From: Laetiporus sulphureus 93-53
Lineage: Eukaryota; Basidiomycota; Agaricomycetes; Polyporales; Laetiporaceae
Reading direction: 5' to 3'
Assembly: GCF_001632365.1 (NCBI RefSeq)
Contig: NW_024468516.1
Coordinates: 714,177 to 778,176, forward strand
Length of the DNA stretch: 64,000 bases
In this document: in pieces, positions 33,819 to 44,119 of the stretch
Numbering within the stretch: the stretch's first letter is position 1
Layout of the letters: every line of letters starts with the position of its first letter
Position numbers and translations under genes: made by a program
The notes under the pieces: model-generated
What the model saw: the letters and a program-made list of their open reading frames with translations, nothing else
Databases searched by the model: none
Told to the model about the DNA's origin: nothing

Positions 33819-34174
33819 GGGGATCCTCGAGGGAGGCTGCAGGAGCATTGAGGCGAGCATTCATGCAACGTCCAGATCGATAGACGCCACTAACAATAGA
33901 TACTGAACAACTTCCAGCCTGTATGGTTGGGAGTCTGTTGAGACGATAGTCCTTTACTGAGGACCATAATGTACATACATGTCCCATCCCCTGTATCGAA
34001 CCACTTCGCATCCCCACCTCCAACTATGTGGGGAATTTATGACATTTTTCTCTCTCCACTGGCGGATATGAACATGATGCTGGCTAATCATCCGAATGCA
34101 CAGAGGCATCAACACGCAAAGGTCAGAGAAATACACATAAAATATGAACTAGCATGGTATGATACATGTAAAGG
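33819..34174. other. intergenic, end of tandem array and GUF1 3' flank
   Basis: 356 bp. Contains the tail block of unit 3 up to about 33970, then unique sequence to the GUF1 stop. No gene seen. Confidence 0.6.
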
Positions 34175-37100
34175 CTATGACGGCTTTGACCTCAAGATAT
34201 CATAGAAGGCCTCTTGTGGGAGCTCCACACTACCTATCTTTTTCATCCGGCGCTTACTCTCCTTTTGGTTCTCTAGATGCTTCATCTTGCGCTCATAATG
34301 CCCTACAAGCCCAACATCTCAGGTCAAGTGCGGATATCTGCGTTCAAATCACCTACCACCATACAAGCCGGCCGTGACATCAGCCCGGATAGCCGAGAGC
34401 GTCTCTCGCGCGATGATGCGACGCCCTACAGCTGCTTGAATGGGAACTTCGAAAAGCTGCCGGGGAATGACTTTATCTGCACGGAGACACCAGATGAGTT
34501 CGTAAGCGCGCGATGTGACAACGGTGAGAAGACGCACGCAGCTTCTTCACCCACGCTCTGCCAACTTCTTGCTCCGCTGATCGATGAACAATCAGCGCGA
34601 GGGCGTCGACGGGTTTGTTGTTGAGCAAGAAGATCATCTAGACGCGAAGGCGTCAACACGTGTCGCGAGACGTCGCACAGCTCGCTATACTGACTTTGAC
34701 CATGCTGCTCTTCTGATACCCAGCATCCTCGTAGCTGTGCAGGTAGTATTAGCACGTTGAGCAATCGAAGAGCGCTAGACGCAGCACGTACTCGAAACTG
34801 GCAAAGCCCGAGCTCCTGCTCTTGAGTTTATCGAAGAAGTCCGTGACGATCTCCGTCAGCGGAATCGTACACGTCAATATGATGCGAGAAGATGCCAAGC
34901 CCGATGCGTCCAGATATTTGTGGTCGACATTCTCCGCTCGGTGCTGGAAGCAGAGGTCCATCATGTCGCCGACGTACTCTGCAAGATGGGGGTCAGTGCT
35001 CCTCGGTCTGCATGAGTAGAATGGCGAAGAAGTGGACCCTGCGGGACGACGATTGAGGCATTGACAATTGGCTCTTGGACTTCAATCAGCTGGTTCGTGG
35101 TATCCGTAACGTCCGGGAAGTCTGTCGGATTGCTGACGATCACAGTTCTATCCTTATATACGACTGCAGCAGTCAGTCAGAACCCTCCGTATAGATCTGG
35201 CAAGAAGCTGCTCACCCTTATACGGCACAGTAGGTGCAGTGATGATAATGTTCGCATCGTACTCGTCCTCCAGCCGTTGTCGGAACACGTCCATGTGAAG
35301 GGTCCCGAGGAATCCCAAGCGACATCCCTGCCCAAGGGCAGTAGATGACTCGCGGTTGACTTCCACGCTTCGGTCTGTGAGCGTCAGCTGAGGCGACTAG
35401 ATGAGATCGTGGCGGTAGGGATAGAACATGTAAACAAACCCTTTTGATCGACTCTTCCAGCTTGGGAAACTCGCTGCTCTCCATTGGATAGATACCAGCA
35501 TACACCTAGTATATCACATTACTGGAAGAAGATAAGCCAGGATTTGCGTGAAGCATACCATCGCCTTAGCAGGCTTGAAGCCTGGCATAGGCTCAACGGT
35601 CTCTCCAACACGATGCAATGTATCGCCAACATGAGCTGTGATGTTACAAATATGCTCCTGTCACGCTAGTCGTGCCAGAATACTAGACAGTGCATACCTT
35701 CCGATGACTCCTTCATACTGCAAGCAATGTATCCTACTTGTCCTGGTCGAAGACTGGCAGTGGGGACTTCTTCAGGATGCATGATGCCTAACTCGAGGAC
35801 CTCATATTTCTTCCGAGTATGGCAAGACGCAATCCTGTCACCTGAAGCGTTGTTCAGAGGCCGTTGCGACTTCGTCAAGCACTATGAGCATCACCTTTCT
35901 GGAGAACGCCGCTTTGTATGCTGACAAGCGAGATAACACCCCGGTAACGATCGTAGCTGAAACTCGGAGTCAAAACATAATACCTCATTGGGCCAAAAAC
36001 TCGGGCGTACCAAGAATCGAAGAGCACTGCCTTCAGAGGTGCCGAGACATCTCCGTTCGGTGGTGGAATCCGGTCTACGATCGCCTGCAGAATCTGCTCC
36101 ACGCCCATCCCGGTCTTCGCAGAGATTTGTATACAATCAGCCGGATCGATGCCAAACGTTGATTGCATCTGCGCCGCAACAACCTCCGGCTGAGAAGCGG
36201 GAAGATCAATCTGCAGATCGCAGTGAGTGTGAAGTGAACGAGCATCTGGTTTAGGAAAAGGACCTTGTTCAATATCGGTATAATATGCAGACCTCTTTCC
36301 TTGGCGACATGGAAGACCGATATTGATTGCGCCTGGATGCCTTGCGTCGCGTCTACGAGAAGCAGTGCGCCTTGGCATGCTGCAAGAGATCGGGAAACTT
36401 CCCATGCGAAATCGACGTGACCCTGTATTGTTGTCAGGTCTGTCCCGCTATCTGGGGCTTCGTCTGATCAGATGCTCACAGGAGTGTCAATGAGGTTGAG
36501 CAAATGTCGTTGCCCGCCACAATTATGTATCATGCTGCAGATCATTAGTTAATCAAAGAAGATCGCAGCAGATCTCGTTGAAAACACACCTGACAGTTTG
36601 AGCCTTCACTAGCCGATCGAGTTAGCGAATGGGGACACAAAAGGGAACACTGCGACGCGCAGACCTGTGATGCCTCGCTCTCGCTCCACCTTCAGCTTGT
36701 CCAGTACTTGTTGATTGATCCCCTTTTGCCTCTTGTCAATGGTTCCAGTAAGCTGGAGAAATTAAATCAATCGGTGATACCGCATGCACCGGCGGACAAC
36801 CAACCTCAAGCAGCCTAACGTAACCGAATCAGAACTGATCTCAGCCAGCGCCACGCATGACGCACCTATCTGCCAGAGTCGATTTACCATGATCTGTTGA
36901 AGATCATACAATTGAGATCACGGACAAACCTCGTGCACAGAACCAGGCACGGTGCATACCTATGTGGGCAATTATAGAGAAGTTCCTGAATACATGTGGG
37001 TCCATGTGGTGCAGCTGGGTTTCCACAACTTGGGAACGTACCGTATGACTTCACACGGAAAATCCTCCATATGCATTGCCTTGCGTGGAGCTGCATTGCA

Positions 37101-37211
37101 TTGTGCAGTTATAGAGAACAGTCTTTGAGGCGTGCGGACCCATGACTGGCGCGCATGAATATGGTGTCGTTCAAACAGCATCAAGCTTGAGAATCGACAG
37201 CTTTGAATCAT
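34175..37211 (-). CDS. GUF1: mitochondrial translation factor GUF1 (EF4/LepA GTPase)
   Basis: Ribosome-dependent GTPase of the mitochondrial matrix that back-translocates stalled ribosomes. The start [11 protein letters not shown] (37211) begins an Arg-rich targeting region ([15 protein letters not shown]) and splices into [21 protein letters not shown]1 AHIDHGKST, G2 ERERGITVKAQT, G3 DTPGHVDF, G4 NKIDLP and G5 SAKTG are all intact. The EF4 domains follow ([55 protein letters not shown]), then the LepA-specific C-terminus with [18 protein letters not shown] and [19 protein letters not shown]. It ends [18 protein letters not shown] (TAG 34175-34177). About a dozen introns. Exons of 28 nt (36866-36893) and 10 nt (36805-36814) encode the P-loop region. 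Upstream in-frame ATGs leave the exact start open. Confidence 0.93.
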
Positions 37212-37498
37212 CACCCCTCTCAACGCCGTCCTCCGAGCGTCGTAAAGCGAAATCAGTAGCAAGATATCATGAACCGAAAACCCGGAAGAGAACCGAAAGC
37301 ACCTGAGGAAAGCTCCGAGATGCGCTGAGAGTGAACGCACGCTTAGTCAGCAGATCACTCGCGGTCTGCTGAGCGCTTCGCGGTGTCCTCGTCCGTGCGT
37401 CGCGGTAAGTCGCGGTGTCCTCGTAGCGCGTGCCTCTCGTCTCACGAACAGCGAAGCTTTGGTCACTCATCCACTCCTGTAACAGTCAACGCTCCGGA
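37212..37498. promoter_or_regulatory. divergent promoter between GUF1 and CWF18
   Basis: 287 bp serving both directions. Contains two copies of tcgcggtgtcctcgt (near 37378 and 37411) separated by about 18 bp. The repeat is the only structure I see; any regulatory role is inference. Confidence 0.45.
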
Positions 37499-38133
37499 AT
37501 GTCGCTCGTAGATGCGTCGGAGGCTCGGAAAGCACGTCTCATAGCGCTGAGGAAGAGAAAAGCCGGGGAGGCGGTCGATGAAGAAGAGTCAGACTGCCCG
37601 TAACTTCCTGTTTCAGCCTGGACCAGCTGACAACTATCCGCTAGTGTCTCCACGGAACCCGTCATCAAACACCGCACGTTTGACCCAGAGACTCGCACAC
37701 TCAAGAAACATACACACGAAGATGATATTGTCATGGAAGATACCGTGGAGAAGCAGGTCGAAGGTCTTGCCGAGACCATAATCAAGGAGGACGCAGAGCG
37801 TAGAGCCCAGGACCTCGTGAGTGAACTAACCAGATTCGTTCATTCGTTATCTGACATTAGACTCGCAGGATCTGTTTAACATTGCGCCAAAACGCCCAAA
37901 TTGGGACTTGAAACGTGAGATGGAGAAGAAGCTGGCAAAACTGGAACGGAAGACACAAGAGGCCGTTCATACGTTGATCAGTATGTGATAAATTGCTCAC
38001 TCCACGGCGAAGCTAACCGCAGATAGGGCAACGGTTGGCTGCGCAGAGTGGACAGTCAGAAGATATTGTCGGTGCGATGAGGGCTGAGGAAGCAGATCGC
38101 AGGGAAAATGACGCATCAGATGATGAAGATTGA
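37499..38133 (+). CDS. cwf18: pre-mRNA splicing factor CWF18 / CCDC12 family
   Basis: Small coiled-coil protein associated with the NineTeen (Cdc5/Prp19) complex and active spliceosomes in the nucleus. Starts at ATG 37499: MSLVDASEARKARLIALRKR, the family's usual N-terminus. It splices at CC/gtaact to VSTEPVIKHRTFDPETRTLK, then DTVEKQVEGLAETIIKEDAE, LDLFNIAPKRPNWDLKREME and KLERKTQEAVHTLIRQRL. The C-terminus is acidic (ENDASDDED). Four exons. The block FNIAPKRPNWDLKRE is the signature of the family and is intact. About 160 residues, normal for the family. Confidence 0.92.
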
Positions 38134-38385
38134 CGTTGCTTCCTCTGAGTGCTTTTTTTTGGTGAACGGATCTGACGGCTATTCTGCTAGGAAACATCGC
38201 TTCCTTGATGATAAAAACTTGTTCGCTGATACCGTGAACTCAGGCTGGAACTCGCTATAAACCGATTTGTACGGACACAAATACGTGGCGTTTGTAATTT
38301 GTACACTACTGTAATTACTAACTAGGGCTCTGAAAAAATGCAGGTATGGCTGACGCAATAATTATGAAAAACAATCGCCATAGCC

Positions 38386-39342
38386 TCATATGATAGGTTT
38401 AGCGTTCAACATCTGAATCATCCGCTCGTCTTCCGCAAGACGCGGACGCGGGAGACGAGTAGTTTCACCGGTCGTATGCTGCGTATTCGCCAAATTTGTG
38501 GGCAGCGATGGCAGTGTTAGGGCTTCTCTGCCGCGGAAGGCCCCATCGTTCTCAGGAACCGCAGGAGACGAAGACCTGGCTGACAAAGAATTGGCAGTGC
38601 GCGCTGTGTCGGCGTTCCTCGACCTAGATTTCGCGCTCTTGTAGACGCCCTGCGGTACGACCAATCTGCGTAACATCGGATCTTGGTCGATTGTCGGAAT
38701 CTTTGGGAGGTCCGCATAAGTGAAGTAGGCGGTCAAGTGCCACTTCCGTGGCTCCGCATTCGGCGATGTGAAGACCCATGCTGAGTAGGCCTGTTTCACC
38801 AGACCAGTCGGGTGATGGTCGCTGCGTTCATAGTGCGATTGTGCTGACGAGGTCCATATGCGCGATGGTCCCTCGACAAAGCGGTACGCGGACCTGTTCA
38901 TCGTTACGCCAACAAAACATGAAGCAGCCCGCACGAACATCAACGGGCTCTGTATTCACCTTAGTGATTGCCCGCCTGAATCCTCGTTGGATGAAACCTT
39001 TTCATCGTAGAACAGATAAGGCTATAGACGAGAAGATCGACTCAATAAGCACACGTTGTCACCGCTGCAAGAAATCAAGCTCACCTCCCGCATACGAGAT
39101 TGGCTCCAGATGCGGCCGTCAGTCCATCTTCTCAGGCCGGATTCCTCTTCACTTTCCTCCCAGACGAATATGGATCCAGATTTGATGTATAATTGCCGTT
39201 CCGTCTCGTTCAACCGACGCTTCACCGGTCTCAATAAGCTCTGGCGTACGGCTTCGAATACCGTGTGCGCATCCCGGGCATCGCGAAGATGTAGACGAGG
39301 ATGTGTGGGGCATTCCATATCTCCGACGTCCTCATAAAACAT
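38386..39342 (-). CDS. Gti1/Pac2 family (WOPR) transcription factor
   Basis: Fungus-specific DNA-binding regulator related to Wor1, Ryp1, Gti1 and Pac2, which control morphological switching, conjugation or metabolism. Three exons. The WOPR-A half is HLRDARDAHTVFEAVRQSLL, KRRLNETERQLYIKSGSIFV and GLRRWTDGRIWSQSRMREPY, the last being the hallmark R-W-T-D-G-R-x-W-S-x-S-R. The linker is short, and the WOPR-B half is HHPTGLVKQAYSAWVF and KWHLTAYFTYADL. The tail is a short Ser/Pro region ending LNAKPII. The start is MFYEDVGD (39342) or Met-9 (MECPTHPRLH, 39318). At about 270 residues it is close to the compact Gti1/Pac2 members. Target genes unknown. Confidence 0.88.
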
Positions 39343-40649
39343 GGCGACGCAAAGGTTTTGCTGGGAACTGATGAAGGATATCGCGATTTGGAGGGCGAGT
39401 TCGGAAGCTCAGGTGAGCACCCGGGTTTTAATAGCCTCGGGCACCATACCGTTCAAGCGTGTTCGACGCCGAGCGCTCTGCTGCGATAAAGTTGCCGGCC
39501 ACCAGACTTTAGACCATTTCTGTGCTGAAGCAGGAGTCATGGCGAATTTACGGCAGAGGGAGGGTCTGAAGCATGTGGATTTGACGATGCGAAACAGGGA
39601 CTAAACATATCAGAGAGCATCCAGGCTAGGCAATTGAGATGATTCGAGGCACTGCGCGCTCCTCAGGAACACAGCTGGGACTCATGCCTAACGGGAGAAG
39701 ATTTTTTATTTCTCCTTACTGGGTAATGATCCGGAATCGTAGGAGGGCTGTCTAGAGATCTTACCCGAGGTAATCAGCAGCTTCCACGGTTGTCAACGTA
39801 TCAGGGTGTTGCAAACCTTGTTCACTGCAGCCGCATGACTGGGATCACGGCGTGGTCGTGTGTCTTGATTTATCTTAACTAAAAGGAACGAGCAATTTGA
39901 GGATCGCATATGGCTACGAAGCGGATGGTATAATTAGTGAGCAATAGCATCTCAGCTGATACAGGTTTCTCCCGCAGAGCGGATGCTCTAACTGTATGCA
40001 TATTCATGGGATGACACCTCAATTTCATCTATGCATCAGATCAGAAACTCTACCTGCATCCGAGCCGGTCACGGAACCAAACCCGTACCTTGGCTCGGTC
40101 GGGGTGGTCAGTGGGGCGCTGTAGCCAACAGGGTTTGGAGGGGGAAAGATCGCTCCGAGTGGCAATTAAATTCACAGCGAAGGCATCGGAACCACGCTTG
40201 TTGGTTGTCCGATAGTGATGACAGCCGCATTCCATTGTGGTGAAGCTCACTTTGGTACACGCGACCCACATAAAGCTAGGTCAGATTTGGTTGTCCCAAT
40301 AATGGAATGGAAACTCGATGGCTCACGGAATCTTTCGGAAATAAGCGAGCTGCAGTGGCTCGTGCTCCAACGTATATATGCAGCAACCGCGTCTATTTTT
40401 TTGCCGACTATGCTGCCATGGATGCATGCGAAGTACTGTAGCTCAATCGAATGCAAATTTATCCCAGTTGAGAATAAGTTGAAACGTTCCGGCTTGTCCC
40501 TAAATGATGAAGTAGACGCCACGGCATCATCAGTTTCGTGGGAATGACACCGCGTGGCTGATGCTTCACCCCGGAGTCGGTGGCGAACTCATCCACGTCC
40601 ACTTATTCAACTCTGCATGCAAATTCTATCGTTTGTCGTCAACAACAAT
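39343..40649. other. intergenic 1.3 kb
   Basis: Between the divergent starts of the WOPR regulator and Elongin-A, so it holds both promoters. No domain, exon chain or repeat recognised. Confidence 0.5.
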
Positions 40650-41960
40650 ATGGATATAACTCTAGAGGAAGGTTCAACAAGACGTTTGCCAAGCCTTGTG
40701 CAGCACTGCCAGCGAGGTTGGTGACATGTGGGTCCATCGTTGACGCACCACTGATTCTAACGAATGAACAGTCGCAGCAACATACGTTGATAGTGAGTCA
40801 TTTCGGCATAATACAACAACTGTTGACTGACCTGGTATGAGGCATCTGCAGCTTTGACGGGAGCATACGCTATGGTCTCATCAAACCGATATTAGAAAGT
40901 TGTTCTCCAGAAACTCTCCTAAGATTGGAGGATGAGAGCCCGGTCTGTACTTAGTTGCCTACGTACGCATCACCTGAACTAATGAAAGGATGTCCCCTTA
41001 GCATCTCAGGGAGGATACCGAAGGTTTGTCGCATTTATCTCAGCAGATCTCCAAGTGACATTCATACGTCCCTCGCTACAGAAATTTGGAAGCAGTTATG
41101 CCATCGCTCCTATCCTGTCGCTGCTGAACAGTATCAATCTGATCCTAGTGAAGAGCCACAGTCATGGCGGCATGTATATTTTGTGCGCAATACTTCACGT
41201 TCCCACATCTGTTGTTAAGAGTATCTGATGCAGTTCTAGGCCCTTCGTGGAATGGAAACGAAGCGTTTCGAAGAATTAGGGACACGTTTGCGAGCTATTC
41301 GCAAAGAAGAAGCGGAACGGAAGAAGGGATCGCAAATCAAGATCACGGACCGGCTGCCTCCCGCTAAGCGAGTGCGCTCATGTGAGATCTGGTCCTTTTG
41401 CCATTCACCGTTTGCGCCCTGAATATTCCTATATAGGGGGCACCTATCAACCGAAGACTCTTATACAAAAGACACGATGGGAGGCAGCACGTATGCAGAA
41501 GGGCATATACAGCTCGCCCATGTTTCCAGCACCTAAGAATTACCGCTCGTCTACATCCGCGTCTGGCAGCATTCCGTTGTGTTCACCGGCAACCTCAAGA
41601 TCCTCCAAGGCTTCGATCTCAACTCCATCATCGTCAGATTGCGGATCTGACCAGCAACCAGGCAGTCGTGTCACTGTTACCAGTGTGACAGTGCGCCGAC
41701 GCCCTTCGGCAATGACTGTGGAATCGTCACTTCGGCCCACCACGAACACGATATCGACCTCTCCGACTGTTGTCGACTGCACTGCACATGACAACACACT
41801 CACTCCTGTGACATCATCGCCTCGCGGTGACTCCCGTCCGGCACTGGTAAAGTCAAACATGAAGAAAGACCCGCTTTCATCACTGTTCATGCCTAAGCAT
41901 CGAGCTCTTTCGCAACTGCCTAGTCAGGCCCCGTCGTCGCGTAGCGTTACACAGACTTGA
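40650..41960 (+). CDS. ELA1: Elongin-A (RNA polymerase II transcription factor SIII subunit A)
   Basis: Seven exons join in frame: 40650-40716, 40772-40792, 40842-40942, 41002-41023, 41082-41182, 41240-41381, 41437-41960. Starts MDITLEEGSTRRLPSLVQHC, then LIKPILESCSPETLLRLEDE, SPHLREDTEEIWKQLCHRSY, PQSWRHVYF, the charged helix RFEELGTRLRAIRKEEAERK, and KITDRLPPAKRVRSWGTYQP leading to KTLIQKTRWEAARMQKGIY. LVQHC, ESPHL, EIWKQLC and PKTLIQKTR are the Elongin-A landmarks. In yeast the orthologue pairs with Elc1 and Cul3 in a ubiquitin ligase that removes stalled RNA polymerase II; in animals it also stimulates elongation. The C-terminal 150 residues are Ser/Thr-rich and probably disordered. Exons of 21 and 22 nt explain why no long open frame reveals the gene. 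Confidence 0.88.
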
Positions 41961-44119
41961 ATTGCCTGGTCTGTAGTCTCATCGTCGTATAGGTTATTGG
42001 GCTCACTTTGCCCGAACAATCAAGTCCGACAAGCCAACTGAATACCCTATTCTAGGATTGTCCATACTCTTCGGGCCAGTATGTATCTATATGACAGGAA
42101 GGATAGCCACGTAGGCTTGGTGTAAACCTTTGCTAGCAATGTTGTCCTATTCCTTCAGCATCGGGTTCTGCTCGGGGAGCGCCCGCTGTATCTGTATTCA
42201 ATATTCAAACCTTAGATGCAACGGCCGTCTTACTTCCCGCAGGCAAGGCGTGTACGTTTTTTGCTTGCGCAATTCCATATGGGTTTCTGATGGTAGAGTA
42301 GAGGTCCGCACTTGCAACGTGCGAAGACGGATGGGTGGGTTCTCCTATGCATTCTCAGGACGTAGAGGTGCTCCCTATCAACGCTTCTGCATGGGAGCCA
42401 CGGAATTCAACATAGCCATTTGGATGGCCACTTCAATTACGGCAATTCGTCTGGGCTCTACCCCTGCAGTGACCGGGCGAGACCACATCCACGTTCCTTA
42501 TGCTCATGCATCAAGTCGTTACATCATCGTTCGTCACCAACTTTGAATTTCGTTATCGTTGCTCGTCTGAAATTCAACGGGGACATACCAATTCCTTCAG
42601 AAGCATGCCGGCCTGGGGTACTGCAGAGGAGTGATCGTGTCAAGGAAGGTCAGCGGTACGGTCTCGCTGTTCTTCTGCTGCGCAGACCTGTGGTCGACTG
42701 ATACGCGGTGAAGATGTCCTATTGCAGCGCGTTCCTGTGCTTAGACCGCTCGTGGGGATGCTTGGCAGACGTTTTCCGTGAAGGTCTGCGGAATTATCCA
42801 CGCGACAATTGGAAATGGCACCTCGGTCCATCAAGGCAGCTGATGATATCGCTCATCGATGCAATAGAAACTTAGCATAAAGGGCAATGATTGGGGAAGG
42901 TATATCCTTAGTTTCTCTCCTTGAGAGCTAAGTGCGTCGTGGATGTTCATTTGTATGTGAATTAGTATAACCGGAGCCTGCGGAGGTTCGAAGCAATCGT
43001 TTGGCCTGCCCACAGGAGACTAACGAGGATCGCAATCACGCACCAGCCTTAACCGCCCGTGATGACGACCAGACCTTTGCGGCGGACTCGTCAGAATCAT
43101 TCTGGGAGAGCCTTGGGGCTAGAGAATATGATTCGCAGAACGATTCGGACGACCAGCCAGTATGCCAGACTCATGATGCAATGATGTGCCGGCAACTTCT
43201 CCTTTCATTTCCTTCACTGTTTTCAAATGGAGCGGGAAGCGGTCTAAGATTTGGGCTAACCTAAAAAATGCCTTCTGTCAATTCATTTAGCGAACGTAAC
43301 GCTCCCTGAAGAAGCCTCGGTAGGACTAACCAAATTGAGTTATGTTAAAGATGGCTTCCCTTGATGATGGGTTGACCCTGTGAACCACGCTTTACCTTTG
43401 TCGGTCCAGTAAGTGGACGAATGGAGTGCGAGGGATGTAAAGAGTGGCTGATGGTCTTGCAGAATTCTGTCATACCGCGGACCAGAAGATGATCGATGAT
43501 TAGCCACGAGCTCCAGGGCAAGGGAACATCTCCGCACCGACGTCTTCAGATACGGTCATATTCGTACAAAGACAAGTGTAATTCGAGCTCACACTTCTAT
43601 TTTGATGAGCTTGTCGGCTACCTCAGGACATGAGCCTAGCGTTAGCTCTTGTGAGCGGACCCGTCTCGTCTACTAGGTCATTCTTCCGAGCAAGAATGGC
43701 GTAAAAGCATTCAGAGGCAGTTAGAAGAATCTTAAATTGGGAAAATAGTGCTTTATTTTCTTGCTATGGAGGCGTAGGACGAACAGAACAGTTCAGGCGA
43801 GCAATTGCCAAAACTTGTGCCTTTGACGCGTCATGTCACACAATGCCGTGCCTGTGACTGATCGCGTTTTGCGCGCGATCGATCCACCTGACCTGTGAGG
43901 ACTTTCCGTGACTCCCAGGCCAACGACATCAACATGATAGATTACTGAATGATTGTACAGTCTATATGTGACTACAGATCTCGTATGCAAAATGGTCAAC
44001 GTTGTGAATGTACACTTGAATATATGAAAACATCATGTCATGTGAGCGACTGAGCGAAGAAATTATTCCATACGTAAGTGAGGTGGCTTACAGAACTAGC
44101 TACCTAGCCGCGCGAGCCC
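41961..44119. other. intergenic 2.2 kb, no supported gene
   Basis: Between the convergent ends of Elongin-A and the WDR26-like gene, unusually long for a convergent pair. Open frames up to 138 codons exist (for example 42130-42546 and an acidic one at 43001-43264) but show no domain or convincing splice chain. A GC-rich hairpin (gatcgcg...cgcgatc) lies near 43858-43882. It may hold a decayed gene. Confidence 0.45.

Larger units (their letters stand above)
31613..33970. repeat. tandem duplication unit 3 (methyltransferase + intact thioredoxin)
   Basis: Third direct unit, about 2.36 kb, with both genes intact; it may be closest to the ancestral arrangement. Similarity to the other units ends just after accataatg at about 33970. 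Confidence 0.85.

Noticed and set aside
43858..43882. GC-rich hairpin gatcgcg...cgcgatc
   Set aside because: Short, with no partner gene end close by (the nearest stop is 260 bp away), so chance is likely.
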